Shown: positions 23,066-35,439, counted from the stretch's first letter. The stretch is 64,000 nt of DNA from Myotis daubentonii (GCF_963259705.1 NC_081850.1:41315167-41379166); one strand, 5' to 3'. Translations and numbers: made by a program. Notes: generated from the letters alone by a model not told the origin.

Positions 23066-23500
23066 TACTAAATAAAATTATAAAATGTCCAAGAAATAAA
23101 TGAATTAATTTTGACACAAGCACCATTTCTAATAAAATTTGTGTTAGAGTTGTAAGATGAACTGCCTTTAAAAAAATAATCACTCAAAGCAAAGAGTGAC
23201 TCTTTTTAGAGTTTAAAAGTGTCCCCTTTCTTTTCTAGTTTTTTTCTCCTTTCCTTTTGGAGGGAAAAAAAGCTCTAAACCTCGAAATGGAGTCTTTCTG
23301 GCCTTTGAGTTGAGCCTGGTTCTTGGCCTTGTTTTTTTCCTGCACAATTTTTGCCTTTAGTTCTGATGATTCAGAAGGTGGCTCTATTCTTGGTGTCTGG
23401 TTTGGGTGGTTTGGGCTCATTATTTTTCCCCATCTATGCTTATACTAATCTAAGACACCTTTTCTCATTCATTCAACAGAATGTATTGAATAACATAGGT

Positions 23501-23730
23501 CAGTGGTCAGCAAACTGCAGCTCGTGAGCCACATGCGTCTCTTTGGCCCCTTCAATGTGGCTCTTCCACAAAATACCGGCTCTTCCACAAAATACCGACT
23601 TCTGCGCATGGGCCATGAAGTTTCAATCGCACTGTACATGCGCGCCCGCACGTGGTATTTTGTGGAAGAGCCATACGGAAGGGGCCAAAGAGCCACATGT
23701 GGCTGGTGAGCCATGGTTTGCCAACCACAG
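23501..23730. mobile_element. Non-autonomous hAT with nested inverted repeats
   Basis: The termini CAGTGGTCAGCAAACTGC and TGGTTTGCCAACCACAG are inverted. Flanking octamers ACATAGGT (23493-23500) and ACTTAGGT (23731-23738) differ at one base. A unit CTCTTCCACAAAATACCG is directly duplicated (19-bp period) on the left, and its reverse complement GGTATTTTGTGGAAGAG lies on the right, so the element could fold extensively. Confidence 0.93.
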
Positions 23731-23817
23731 ACTTAGGTGACAGGACTATTCCAGGATCAGATACTATCCTGTAGATACTTTTCTAATAATACCTATAACC
23801 ATGCCTAATATAAAACA

Positions 23818-23818
<1 letters not shown>

Positions 23819-23861
<43 letters not shown>
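23819..23861. repeat. (GA)n microsatellite
   Basis: A pure GA tract lies at the edge of a MaLR-like repeat, whose consensus itself has a GA-rich patch there. Confidence 0.93.
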
Positions 23862-23864
<3 letters not shown>

Positions 23865-23865
<1 letters not shown>

Positions 23866-24240
23866 GATGGGAATGAACTAGCTCACACAATTATAGAGAC
23901 TGAATAGTCCCAAGATCTGCAGTTGGCAAGTTGGAGACCCAAGAGAGCTGATGGTATAAGTTTCAGTTTGAAGACAGAAAACTGAAGTCCCAACACATAC
24001 AGTCGGGCAGGCAAAGTTTCGGTTTTTTACTCAGCTTTTTTGTTTTATTGGGGCCTTTAATTTATTGGATGAGTCACCCACATTATGAAGGATAATCCAC
24101 TTTACTTGGTTTATTGGTCCAAATGTTAGTTTCATCCAGAAAGACCCTCACAGACACACCCAAAATAATATTTGACCAAATATCTTAGCATCGTGTGGCC
24201 TATTCAAGTAGACATATAAAATTAACTATCACACATGGCC
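23865..24240 (-). mobile_element. Old MaLR/MLT-like LTR, antisense
   Basis: Ordered phrases of the same family as 2275-2625, in reverse: CTCACACAATTATAGAGACT, CAAGATCTGCAGTTGGCAAG, CACAGACACACCCAAAATAA, TTTGACCAAATATCTTAGCA, ending near ATTAACTATCACAC. The exact subfamily is not certain. Confidence 0.6.
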
Positions 24241-24534
24241 TCACTGAACACATATGATGACAATGTGGTTAGCTCAGTTAATATAATGCGCTTAATTCAG
24301 ATAGCATTTAAGGTTAACAAAAAGGTAGCTTTATCATATATTAAATAAAATTTCAGCAATATACATGTTTTTCAAATATTTTATATATAACCTATGGTTT
24401 TAAAAATCTAAATGCTCCTGTGCCATAGAAGTTTCTTTGAGAATAGATTTCACTCGGAATTACTCGCCCCATTGGCTGATGTAAATAGTGATAAAAAGAG
24501 CATTTGTTAGTTGGCAGGTATTATGATACTATGT

Positions 24535-24735
24535 GTTTTCATGTATTATCTGATTGAACACTCATAATCTAATACTATGAGGCAGAACAATCATCACCAC
24601 CGATTAGAGACAAGGTAACTAAAGCATAGAAATATTAAGTAACGTATACAAGTTTATATAGAAGCAGGTGATAGAACTGAGATTCAAGTCCAGGATTAGT
24701 TGGCTCCATGGCGCTAGTTCTTAACCACTATATTG
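24535..24735 (-). mobile_element. MIR SINE, antisense
   Basis: The order of features is that of a reversed MIR core: ACTATGAGGCAGAACAATC, then AAGGTAACTAAAGCATAGAA, then GTCCAGGATTAG and TTCTTAACCACTATATTGC. Confidence 0.65.
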
Positions 24736-24739
24736 CACT

Positions 24740-25430
24740 AAATCTTTGTTAAATGAGTTAGGTGAAAAAACACATTTCCCCTGTCCCATAACATGCTGAA
24801 AGGTTGTGAACTGAGGGGCATTCCTTGGTAGCAACAGATATAAACAGTGTGACATGGACCTGACATGATAGTGGGAATATAATTGAAAAGAAAGACCCAT
24901 TAAGTAAAAAAATTTATTCTAGGCTGTGTGACTTTGGAAATTCACTGAACTTTACTGATCTTCATTGTTACAATATGAAAATGGATAAATATCTCCAGAG
25001 TCTAAAGTTTATATTCCTAGAATCTATGAAATAATATATGAAAACTAGCTACTATTGATGCTATCACTAGGATAAATTTGTAAAGCAAGAGTAGATTAAC
25101 ATGATGATTTATTTTTAAACAATATAAAAGTGATTTACATACTTCCATTGTGAGTTGGAAACCAGGGTGGAAATGGGTCAGAAGGAAATAGAAATGGTGT
25201 ACTATGTAGAGGTTAGGCAAACAGTGTTTAAGGGACAATGAGAAAATTAGCCTGCCTGGAGGTAGAACAATTTTCACTAGAGAGAAGTGAGTGATAATGT
25301 GGGAAACTGTATAAGGATACATAGGCTATAAAACCATGAAAGTAAGGTATTTGGTTTCTTCCCATGTTTAGATTACAGGATTCCTTAAAACTTTCTAAAC
25401 AAGAAACTGGATATAAAACTGAGAATTTTA
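24740..25430. other. Non-coding stretch, nothing recognised
   Basis: The 101-residue minus-strand frame at 25017-25322 has no domain I recognise and no coding-like context. Confidence 0.4.
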
Positions 25431-25469
25431 ATATCATAGTGATGTGCAGATTGATGAAACTTTAGAAAT

Positions 25470-25870
25470 GAGAGTATAATATGAGGCTCACACATGAGGC
25501 AAGAAATGAGGAGTGAGAATGGCAGTCCTGAAAGTAGAAATCAATGTGAAAAACAGAGCATGGGAAAGATGAACAGGGCTTGAGAGTAAACAGATGTGGA
25601 GGGAAATGTGTCCCACAGTTTCAATCTTAGATAAGTGGCGAGTAACAATTGTTCTTAGTAGAATTATGAGGAGAACGATAATACATCCTGAATTGGGAAC
25701 ACTAATTGGGAATGTTGGATATGAAGGTGAAAAGTTGGAAGTAGTACTTGGAAGATAAATTACAGTATGTTTGCTTGTTAACCATATAGAAGTGACCTTT
25801 AAGGCCAAGGAAATGAATTTGTTGTGAAAAAAACAACAAAATAAGTTAGACCTGAAGACAAAAATCTAGA
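25470..25870 (-). mobile_element. Possible L2 fragment, antisense
   Basis: The purine-rich layout (GAGG, ATGGAAAG, GTTGGATATGAAGGTG) follows the general order of antisense L2. Divergence is high, so this is tentative. Confidence 0.3.
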
Positions 25871-25879
25871 CATAGTTAA

Positions 25880-26529
25880 ACCATGTTTCCTCTTATTGCA
25901 AATGGTTAAAAACTGTTGACATGAGGGCAATGATCTTCCGAGATAAAAAGCATCTGTCAGTTAAAAACCTTTTATTCTCCCATAGGTTAGTCTTTTCAAA
26001 TGCAAGCAATGCACGTATTTCAAAGGAAGTTGACCTTTTAAGATAGAAGTCAATGATATATTAGGGCATTAGTTTCAAGGGATTGCTTCTTTTCCCTTAA
26101 ACATAATATTATTATTTTCCAAATACAATATATGGTGTCATTAAAAATTAAAGATTTCAAAAATAATCCATTATAAAGCATCCTCTTTCTTTGTTTTAAA
26201 ATATGGGGTGGTTTTAATGTTAGTGTGTTTTTCCCCCATAAGGCCTGTCATCCTATTTTAAACTAGTCAAGAAAGTAGGCAGGAATAGTCACTGAAAATA
26301 TGTTGGAAAATCACATTGTTTATTATTTCTTTTTACCAAGATTTTTTCTTTGCTTATATCTCACAGTAAACTAAATATGACTATCCAGTATTTGCAAGGC
26401 AAGAAAACATGCTTTTCCAGGGTGACTTTGTAAATGACAAAACAAAACAATTTTGAAGCTCAGAAGCCCAGCTCATATTACATTATTGGGGATTATGAGT
26501 TCAGGAGTGTATTTTTAACTTTTAGATGG

Positions 26530-26567
<38 letters not shown>

Positions 26568-27340
26568 TGTTCTTAAAAATGGAGACAACAACTGAATCAG
26601 ACAATCATCAGGGTCTCATATTCTCAAAAAGAAACCAGGGGCAAAATATCCAGGCACAAATGAAGATTTAATGTACACCTATGACATTTCGTGGTTTAAA
26701 ATGGTCAACCAGTACTGTCACAACACAATGGCATCCCATCAGTGAGCACTCTCTATCTGGGCAAAGGAATAAGCTGCTCACTTTTTGGGGTCTGCTCCTA
26801 ATCAGAGTTTGCCAAATTATGTATTTGGACTCCTGTATATGTGAGAGGTTCTCTGTCAATTTTACCAATAACAATTGGCCACATTTTTATGCCAAGCCCA
26901 CTAAAGTTGGAGGATGCAAAAATAATTTAGACAAGCCTTCTAAGGTATGTCAGAGGAAAAATATAAGTGTAGATTAAGAATATATCCACAAGCAGTGACT
27001 TTCCAGGTCCTTCCCAATCCACTTGGCATTAATGCCATCTTCAGTTAGAATGGAGCAGGATGGGAAAGGTATTCACTGCAGTCCACGTGACTTCTCCTCA
27101 CAGGACAAAGCAATCAGAATAGAAAACGATCCACACTTCCCAAGGTTCTCTGTATAGTGGTTAGCATTTTATGTCAGGAGCTTAGGCTTTGAAAATGTTT
27201 CAGAAAAAAATGTGAGTAGTGAATGGGATGAGGAAATGGGGCAAGGTGAGATTTGTAATAATACAAACTAACATAATGGTAGTAAGAGATATATGTGTGT
27301 GTGTTGAGGTAAACTACTATAGCAGATAATATAATGTAAG
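25880..27340. other. Non-coding stretch with one (AC)n tract
   Basis: A pure AC microsatellite lies at 26531-26567. No gene was recognised, and open frames at 26668-26977 on both strands have no domain. Confidence 0.5.
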
Positions 27341-27384
27341 AAGTTAGAAATGTCTACAAGATTGTTGTATATTAATTAAGATTT

Positions 27385-30300
27385 TTTTAAGAGAAGTTTT
27401 ATGTTCACAGCAAAACTGGGGGTAGGTAAGAGACTTCCTATTTAACCCCTGTCCAATAAAAGAATACCCTCCCTCATTGTCAGCATTCCCTACCAGAGTA
27501 ATATATTTACTATAATCAGTAAACCTACATGGACCTTTCATAATGATCCAAATTACATAGTTTACATTACAGTTCACTCTTGTTGTTTACAATCTGTGAG
27601 TTTGGATAAAAATATAGTAACAAATTCAATATGATGTCATATGGAGTATTTTTAATCCTCTAAAAATCTTTGTTCTCTGTCTATTCATCTCCAAATCAAT
27701 CCCTAAAAACTATCATCTTTTTTCTGTCTTCATAGATTTGGCTTTTCCAGAATATCACATATTTGAAACTATAAAGTATGTAGCCTTTTCAAATTGTCTT
27801 TTTCACCTAGTAATATGCATTTAAGGTTCTTCCATGTCTTCTCATGACTTGACATTTCATTTCTTTTTAGTGCTGAATATTCCATTAGTTGTATGTAGTA
27901 TAGTTAATTTATCCATTCACCAACTCGAAGACGTATCAGTTATTTCCAAGTTTTGGCAATTATGAAAAAAGCTGCTATAAACATCCATGTGCACGTTTTT
28001 GTTTAGACATAAGTTTTCATCTCCTTTGAGTAAATACTAAGAAACAGTATTGTCAGGTCACATGTTTAGTTTTAGCATGTTTATTTTATAAGAAACTACC
28101 AGACTATCTTCCAAAGTGGCTGTGCATTTCATATTCTCATCAGGTATAAATGAGAGTTCCTGTTGCTCCACATCCTCACCAGCATTTGTTGTTGTCCTGC
28201 ATTTTAGAAATTTGTTCTGAATTTTAGCCATTGCAATGAGTGTATTGTTTAATTTGCATTTCCCTGATGGTATCTCTTCTCTTCTTTGGCGAGGTGTCTA
28301 TTAAGGTATTTGGCCTATTTTTTATTGGCTTTTTTTTTTCTTGTTGAGTCTTAAGAGCTTTTAAAAATATACTTCGGATATCAATGTTTTACAGCTGTGT
28401 CTTGTCTTCTTTATTCCTTTGACATTGTCTATCACAGAGTAGAAGCTTTTACTTTAAATATCTTTCATGGATAATATCTTTATCATCTAAAAAGTCATTA
28501 CCATATTCAAGGTCACCTAGGTTTACTCCTCTGTTATCTTTGCTTGGCCCTGGTATATAAACTTTGTCGATATGCACAAAATAACTTGCTGGGATTTTGA
28601 ATGGAATTGAATTGAATCTAGAGATTAAGTACATTCTAAACAACTTCTTAAATATTTCTTGCAAGGCAGGTCTATTGACAATAAATTCCCTCAATTTTTG
28701 TTTGTCTAAGAAAGTTTTATTTTTCCTTCCATTTTGAAGGATAATTTCTGTGTACAAAATTCTAGATTAATAGGTGTGTGTATTTTTTTCTCAATATGTT
28801 AAATATTTCACTCCACTCTCTTCTTGCTTGCATTGCCTCTGAGAAGAACTCAAATGTAATTGTCTTTGTTCCTTGATAGCAATGTGTTTTTTCGCCCTCT
28901 AGCATCTTAATTTTTTTTAAATCTTTGATTTTTTGTAGTTTGAAAATGATATGCCTAGGGATGGGATATCCCTAAACCTAGGTATAGGTTTTTATTTACT
29001 TTTTTTTTAGCATTTATTCTGCTTGGTGTTCTCTAAGCTAACTGGAACACTGATTTTAGTGTTTGGCATTAATTTGGAGAAATTCAAAGTCATTGTCATT
29101 TCAAATATTTGTTACTTTCTTCTCCTTCTGTTATTCTATTATATGCATGTTACAACTTTTGTAGTTCTCCTACAGTACTTAAATATTTTGTTCTTTTAGT
29201 TTTAGTCTTTATTCTCTTTGATTTCAGTTTTGTTTGGTTTTTAAGATTCTATTAATATGTATTCTAGCTCAGAGATTTTTTTTTTCTTCATTCATATCAA
29301 ATTTACTTATAAGCCAGTCAAGGATCTCTTTATTTCTCTTACAGTATTTTGTATCTATTACTTGTTTTGGGTTCTTTCCTAGGATTTCCATTTCTCTGCT
29401 TGCATTGTCCATCTGTTCTTGCATGCTGTCAACTCTATCCATTAGAGCCTTTAGCATATTAATCATTGTTTTAAATTCCTTCCCAGTCTGGCAATTCCAA
29501 CATCTCTGCCATGTCCTGTACTGAATCTTGCCTTGTTTCCTCAAATTCTTTTTTTTTTTTTTGCTTTTTGGTATGCCTTATATGTTTTTCTTGATAATCA
29601 GACATGATGTACCAGGTAAAAGAAATACCTCTAAGTAGGCCTTTTAATAATGTGTAGTGGTATATAAAGACAGAGAAAATGATTAGGCCTCAGTATTTAG
29701 TGAGCCTAAAAATGTCTCTGGATTGTGAATTTCACAAGTGCTTCTCTCTCTCTCTCTCTTTTTTTTCTCCCTGTTTATATGGGATAAGATGCCTAAAGAA
29801 GCTATAGTTAGGCTTTAATATATAATACCCTAGCAGTTTAGACTCTGATTAACTAGTTTCCCCTGAAGGCAGGTCTCTTTAAAAAGAACAGAGTGCTCTG
29901 GTGTATTTCAAAATGGTTTTTTTTCTTCCTCCCCCTAGAGGAAGTATGAGGGGATATTTCTTCAGTATTTACTGTGGAAACCTGGAGGTAAATCTCACAA
30001 TTTATGTGGGTCTCACATGACTGGGTCCCCCTGGAGTTTTGAACTCTCATAATTGTCCACACTGAGCTTCCAGCAATTAATCGATTACAGTTCATATTTT
30101 CTTATCCCAGTACTAGTCTCCATGGCAGTTTATGCTCCTACGTTCTCTGTTTCAGTAACCCACAGTTCCCCGTATGCACGTGTCTGTCTCTCCACTCTTG
30201 GGGGAGGGGGGGAGCCGGGGAGCAGTTTGGCCCGTGTTTGCCCCTATCAGATGGATCGATCCAAGGAGATTTGTTGATTTTTTTAGTCTGCTATGTTTTT
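27385..30300 (-). mobile_element. HAL1-like or internally deleted L1, antisense
   Basis: The 3' part (27385-28430) is antisense old L1 3' UTR: GTTCACAGCAAAACTGG, AAAGCTGCTATAAACATCCA, TCTTCCAAAGTGGCTGTGC. The minus-strand frame 29269-29544 (91 residues) resembles L1 ORF1p coiled coil, with KEFKTMINMLKALMDRVDSM. 29560-30300 looks like 5' sequence. About 650 bp separate the ORF1 remnant from 3' UTR-like sequence, leaving no room for the roughly 3.8-kb ORF2. That fits HAL1 (an ORF1-only L1 derivative) or a large deletion. The limits of the 5' part are uncertain. Confidence 0.65.
29269..29544 (-). pseudogene. L1 ORF1p-like coiled-coil remnant
   Basis: The 91-residue frame includes a heptad-like stretch (ALMDRVDSMQEQMDNASREM) typical of the L1 ORF1p coiled coil, the trimerisation region. 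The RRM and C-terminal domains are absent, because the frame breaks after about residue 85. It is a decayed fragment within the larger antisense retroelement. Confidence 0.6.
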
Positions 30301-30379
30301 CACTTATTATTAGGACAGTGTTCACTTCCCAGTTCCTTATATGGGGAACCAGAAACAAGAAGCCAGTATGCTTTTTGTG

Positions 30380-30411
30380 TGTTTTGTTGTTGTTGTTGTT
30401 GTTGTTGTTTT
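30380..30411. repeat. (TTG)n trinucleotide repeat
   Basis: Tandem GTT units lie in a T-rich context. The poly-N and poly-L frames here are artefacts. Confidence 0.9.
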
Positions 30412-30449
30412 GTTGGTTTTTTTTACATATCATGTAAAACACAAATACT

Positions 30450-31083
30450 ATGATGATGCTCTACCCTAAGTCTCCTTGCAAGCCTGGTGTACCCAAGCAT
30501 AAAATACTATGATTTTTTAAATGTTGTTACTGAAAAGACTGTGCTGCTATTCCTTTCTCAAGAGAATTGTCATTGGCCAAACAAGAGCTATCTCCCCCAG
30601 GCAAGAACTCTACACCCTGCAGCCAATAGTTCCCTGGGGCACAAAAGGCTGGCCTTTTCACCTCAAACTGGAACCAACTTTGTGGTTCAGTTTGCATTCC
30701 AGAGCTCTTTGTGGGTTTGGGCAAAGGTGGACTTTGCAGAGATTACAACCTCGCTTTTTATTATTTTCCTGTCCTATTCAGCTTTTTTCATGTCACTTTT
30801 CCCAAGAACACTCCCAGTAAGTACTTGAACAAGAATTCCCTTCTCAATTCTGAGTGATGTCTAAAAAATATCCTCTAATTTATTATTGAGAAAACTTAAA
30901 ACAAATTCTAATAAGAAAACTCAAGGAATTTTGGGAAATATCAGACTTACATTTCTTCCAAAAGTGGCACCCTGCTAATACTTGCCTTACGACAACCTAG
31001 TTTTCATTCAAAGGCCTATAGTATTACTCTAACTTACTACTCAATTGTGGTCCTCCTTGATATTTTTGTAAATATAAAATATT
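30450..31083. other. Non-coding stretch, nothing firm
   Basis: Overlapping frames at 30487-30828 (113 and 99 residues) have no recognisable domain. Confidence 0.4.
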
Positions 31084-31085
31084 CC

Positions 31086-31303
31086 CGCCCTGAACGGTTT
31101 GGCTCAGTGGATATAGTGTCGGCCTGAGAACTGAAGGGTCCCAGGTTCGATTCCAGTCAAGGGCATGTACCTTGGTTGCAGGCACATTCCCAGTAGGGAG
31201 TGTGCAGGAGGCAGCTGATCGATGTTTCTCTCTCATCGATGTTTCCAACTCTCTATCCCTCTCCCTTCCTCTCTGTAAAAAAATTAATAAAATATACTTT
31301 TAA
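31086..31303 (+). mobile_element. VES-type SINE, full length and young
   Basis: The element is near-complete: GGTTTGGCTCAGTGGATA, GGTTCGATTCC, GATCGATGTTTCTCTCTCAT, and tail AATTAATAAAATATAC. An approximate target duplication flanks it (AAAATATTCC on the left, AAAATACTCC on the right). Confidence 0.93.
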
Positions 31304-31319
31304 AAAAAATACTCCCTAA

Positions 31320-33035
31320 AGAGGTCCGTTTTTTCCCTGCCATCAACCAGGAAAACCGCCATCCATTTGATAGACTAAAATCCATCATCTCTATGTCCAG
31401 GTGACACTATCTTCTCTACAAAAGCATCCAATGAGGGAAAAGAGCACATTAAGTCCACAAAAAATTAGTAAAATTCTGTTATTTTGTCAATTTAACACAT
31501 AAATCTATTTTTTAGAATTCTACTTTCCTGGTTAGTGCTGGCCACAAAAGACTCATTTTATAATATTTAGAAGCATAGAAGTGAGTGTCCCACGTTTTTG
31601 AAGCTTCGAAGGTTGATGCCAGATGCCAGACCCTGTGTCAGCTCATGCATGTAGCCACTGATCTGTTAGCTCATCTATTTGGTGTGGGACAGCTAGACCC
31701 ACAGCTTTCCCAGTTCTCACCTGATCTCCTTTATTTACTCCATGTCCTGAGAGTCAAGTGTGGTCAGCTCTAGTGACAAGCACCAGCTTCTCCTAGAAGT
31801 GACTTACGCAGCACAGAATGTCACTTAGGCCACATTAGCTACAGCCTCTGTGAGATGCCCAAACTCAGACCCACACTAAGTATCTGGCAAGCACCATCAT
31901 TAAGGGGTTCAGCCAGGCACCTGGTGACAAGTTGAGCACTTTATTCTCACTGGACTAGACACTGATAAATATATGTCTTCCTTGCCCACATTTTTTCTTG
32001 CAAAACTACCATCCATACACTAACAGAATGATATAGTCACTGTCAAGATATACTATGTAGGATTGTGTTTGATCAAGAAAATCATCTTCTAACTAAGGAA
32101 TTTTACATAAAAAATGAAGTGTAGCAATACTCACATGATTAACTGATATGACCATGAAATCTATCAATCTGAAGCAGTTGAGCTGAGAGAATATGAAATG
32201 ATGCTTTTGAAGAATCAGTTACAGCACCATCTGGGAGTCAATTCCTTGCAAGTCTGGAATAGTGTTCTTTAGGATGTTCTTTAGCATGTATCCTTTAAGT
32301 TAGTGACCAACGAGTGGTCAGTCCATCAGGTAAGAAACCACATGGAGTAGGGATGCTTGCTGAGAGCAAAGGGAGTATGGAATGGGTGGCACAAAATGAT
32401 AATCATAAATATTGACTACAACGATTATGATCTGTTGTAGAAAAAAGGACCACAATGGGTCATCTAATCCACTTGATTATTAATAGCCTCCTCTAATCAG
32501 GTGGCTCCTTGTTGAAAATTCACATGCAACGTTGTTCTCATGCCTTGAACCCATTACGAGTACTTATGTACTTTGACAGTTGAGTAAACTTAATTGGTTG
32601 GTCACTCCAAAGTCAGCTGCCCTTCCAGTTGCAGTTTCCTTTCCTGAGTGAGTCAACACATTCCTCTGACACCTGGTATACAGCCACTGAGCTAGTGGAC
32701 GCTTGTTTGTTTATTTTATGTGCCGACTAGAAAAGAAAATCAGGCACAGTTTTATTTCACCTGGTAAGACCAACAGTACACCTTCCAAGACCTACCTAAG
32801 AACTATATCAGCTCTCCAGTCCTGTCATAATCTAGTTTGCAGTGTTATCAATTGCTTTCAGTCCACAGGATATGATACTTGTCCATTATATTACTGATAT
32901 CATGTCGTACAAACTCAGTGCAGAGTAGGTAGCAACTACTTTAGAAACCTTTGTAAGACAAATGAATGCCAGACGGTAGGAAAAACAAATCCCATAAAAC
33001 TTTAAGAACTTGCCACTTGATCTTCTGCTCTGGGT
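31320..33035. other. Non-coding stretch, nothing recognised
   Basis: This is a mixed-composition interval without a supportable exon or repeat. Frames at 31585-31773 and 32703-32897 show no domain. Confidence 0.4.
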
Positions 33036-33044
33036 CCATTGGCC

Positions 33045-33205
33045 TTGTATTAGTTTTATATTGCTGCCATAACAAATTACCACAAGCTTAATGGCTTAAA
33101 AAATAAAAGTTTATTATCCTATGGTGTTAGAGAACATGGCTTTCAGCAGACTAAAATCAATGTATCATTCCTTTCTGGAGGCTCTTGGGGAAAATCTCTG
33201 ACATG
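33045..33205 (-). mobile_element. MLT1-like MaLR LTR end, antisense
   Basis: It opens TGTATTAGTTTTATATTGCT and CATAACAAATTACCACAAGC, then AATGGCTTAAAA, the reversed 3' end of an MLT1-type LTR. The remainder is diverged. Confidence 0.65.
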
Positions 33206-33219
33206 GTGATATTTTGAAA

Positions 33220-33540
33220 GAGATCTGAAGGGAGTCAAGGGTTGAAACAAGCTAATACGCTGGTAAGAGCATATAGACAACAGGAAACAAGTGTGAAGGC
33301 CATCAAGGGAGAGCACATTTATCAGGTCTGAGGCACATGGGAGAGGCTAGTGTGCAGCTGGAGACAGTGAGCACAGGGACACTGATGGGAACGGAGTTGG
33401 AAGCAGATGGGGAGAAGTATGCTATAAGAGACTCTAAGGCTTGGTCTATATGGAACTTTATTTGAATGAGATAGGAGGGGCAGGAGCTTTAAAGGGATTC
33501 TAATAATGAAATAACATGGGTAAATATGATATTCTTATAA
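33220..33540 (-). mobile_element. L2 LINE fragment, antisense
   Basis: The order of phrases fits reversed L2: GAGAGGCTAGTGTGCAGCTG, then GAATGAGATAGGAGGGGCAG and AAATAACATGG. Confidence 0.5.
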
Positions 33541-33984
33541 AAATAAGAATCCTATCTAATAAAAGAGAAACATGGTAATTGGCGTACGACCGCTACCCTT
33601 CCCATTGGCTAATCAGGGCAATATGGAAATTAACTGCCAGCCAAGATGGCCGCCGGCAGCCAGGCAGCTTGAAACTAACATGAGGCTTACTTGCCTCAGT
33701 GACGGAGGACTCCAACGTTCCCCGCCTGCCACTGCAGGCCTCTGACCTGCAACTCTAAGCAACTATGTAACAAATATAGAAGCTAAACAAAACCCCAGAA
33801 ACCTGCTTTAGTCCGGGCTTCAGCCAGCAGGATCGCAACATTGTAAGCAAAGGCCAGAAACCTACTTTCAGCAGCGGAGTCCTAAGAGCTGGAGCCAAGC
33901 CTCAAAGCTAAAGCTAGCCCACAATAAAAAAGAAAAAAAGGAGCGGTTGGGAGCTTCAGTCACGCCCAGCCTGAAAACAGCCCT

Positions 33985-34190
33985 CAGCCCCTCACCCAGA
34001 CTGGCCAGGCACCCCAGTGGGGACCCCCAAACTGAAGGGGGTGTGACCAGCTGCAAACAGCCATCATCCCCTCACCCAGGCTGGCCAGGCACCCCAGTGG
34101 GGACCCCCACCCTGAAGGATGTGTGACCAGCTGCAAACAGCCATCATCCCCTCACCCAGGCTGGCCAGGCACCCCAGTGGGGACCCAAGG
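33985..34190 (+). repeat. 80-bp tandem repeat, about 2.5 copies
   Basis: The GCCAGGCACCCCAGTGGGGA anchor occurs at 34004, 34084 and 34164. Confidence 0.88.
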
Positions 34191-34319
34191 AAACCCTTCA
34201 TGGCAAACCAGCCGGCACCCACTCATGCACCAGGCCTCTACCCTATATAGTTAAAGGGTAATATGCCTCCCAGCACTGGGATCAGCGGAGCCACAAGGCC
34301 TCCCAGCACCGGGATCAGC

Positions 34320-34945
34320 GTGACAGGGGGCAGTGCCCAAACCCCCTGATTGCCCTGCAGCTCTGTGAGTGACAGGGGGTAGGCCCACAACCTCCCTATC
34401 CACCCTGCTCTGTTCGTGACAGGAGAAGGCGCCCCAACCCCCTGATCAGCCCTGCTCTGTGCCTGATACGGGGGAGCTCCCCAACCCCCTGATCACCCTG
34501 TGGCTCTGTGTGTGACAGGGTGCGGCGCCCCAACCCCCTCCCCCCCATGGGCCCTGCTCTGTGTGTGACGGGGTAGAGCCATAACCTCCTCATAGGCCCT
34601 GCCCTGAGTGTGAGAGTGGCGGCGCCCCAACCCCTTGATCGGCCCTGCTTTGTGGGTGATAGAGGGCGGTGCCCCAACCCCCTGATGGGCTCTGCTCTGT
34701 GCATGACAGGGGGCAGCGTCCCAACCCCCTGATTGGCCCTGCTCTGTGCGTGACAGGGCATGGAGCCACAACCTCCCCATCCACCCTGCCTTGAATGTGA
34801 TAGGGGACGGTGCCCCAACCCCCAAATAGGCCCTACCCTGAGCGTGACTGAGGGTGGCATCACAACCTCCCGATCGCCCAGCTCTGTGCATGACAGGGGG
34901 CGGTGCCCCAACTCCCCAATCGGCCCTGCTCTGAGCCTGACCAGG
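34320..34945 (+). repeat. 47-bp minisatellite in Helitron module 2
   Basis: It has the same unit as 3435-4025, with about 13 copies. Three minus-strand frames are open across it (185, 132 and 64 residues), again because the sequence is open in all frames. Confidence 0.87.
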
Positions 34946-35439
34946 GTCTGCACCTAGGGATTGGGCTTGCCCTCTGCCACCTGGGAGCAGGCCTAAGCCA
35001 GCAGGTCATTATCTCCCGAGGGGTCCCAGACTGTGAGAGGGCACAGGCCGGGCTGAGGGAAACCCGCTCCCCCCCGAGTGCACAAATTTTTGTGCACTGG
35101 GCCTCTAGTCCTATATAATAAGAGCCTAATATGCAAACCGACCGAACCGCAGAACAACAGGTGGAAGGACCAGTTGCTATGACACACACTGACCACCAAG
35201 GGGCAGACACTCAACAATGAAGCTACCCCCAGCCCGCAGGCCCCAGGCTAGCCAAGGTGGGTGCCATCAGAGGCCCCCTGATGGCCCCGCAGAGTAAGGC
35301 AACTGGTGGTGGCGGTGGGTGGCACCAGGCTGGCCAAAGCGGGTGCCAGTGGGGCCCCTCCAATTGGCCCTGATCACCAGCCATGCCTAGGGACCCTACC
35401 CATGCACTAATTTCGTGCATCAGGCCTCTAGTTGCTTAT

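Larger units (their letters stand above)
33550..35431 (+). mobile_element. Three-module tandem Helitron array
   Basis: Module 1 (33550-34240) has the CCCATTGGCTAATCAG and CCAAGATGGCCGCCGGC motifs, an AATAAA-led A-tract near 33922, and three 80-bp anchors. Module 2 (34241-35108) opens CTATATAGTTAAAGGG, carries the 47-bp minisatellite (about 34320-34945), a GTGCACAAATTTTTGTGCAC hairpin and CTAG. Module 3 (35109-35431) begins TCCTATATAATAAGAGCC directly after that CTAG and ends GGCCTCTAGT. Flanks are A and T. No transposase coding was seen. Confidence 0.9.

Noticed and set aside
30487..30828. Pair of overlapping frames suggesting an exon
   Set aside because: No conserved domain or clear splice signals were seen, and two frames open together point to composition rather than coding.
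34396..34953. 185-residue minus-strand open frame
   Set aside because: Same Helitron minisatellite artefact as at 3396-4166.
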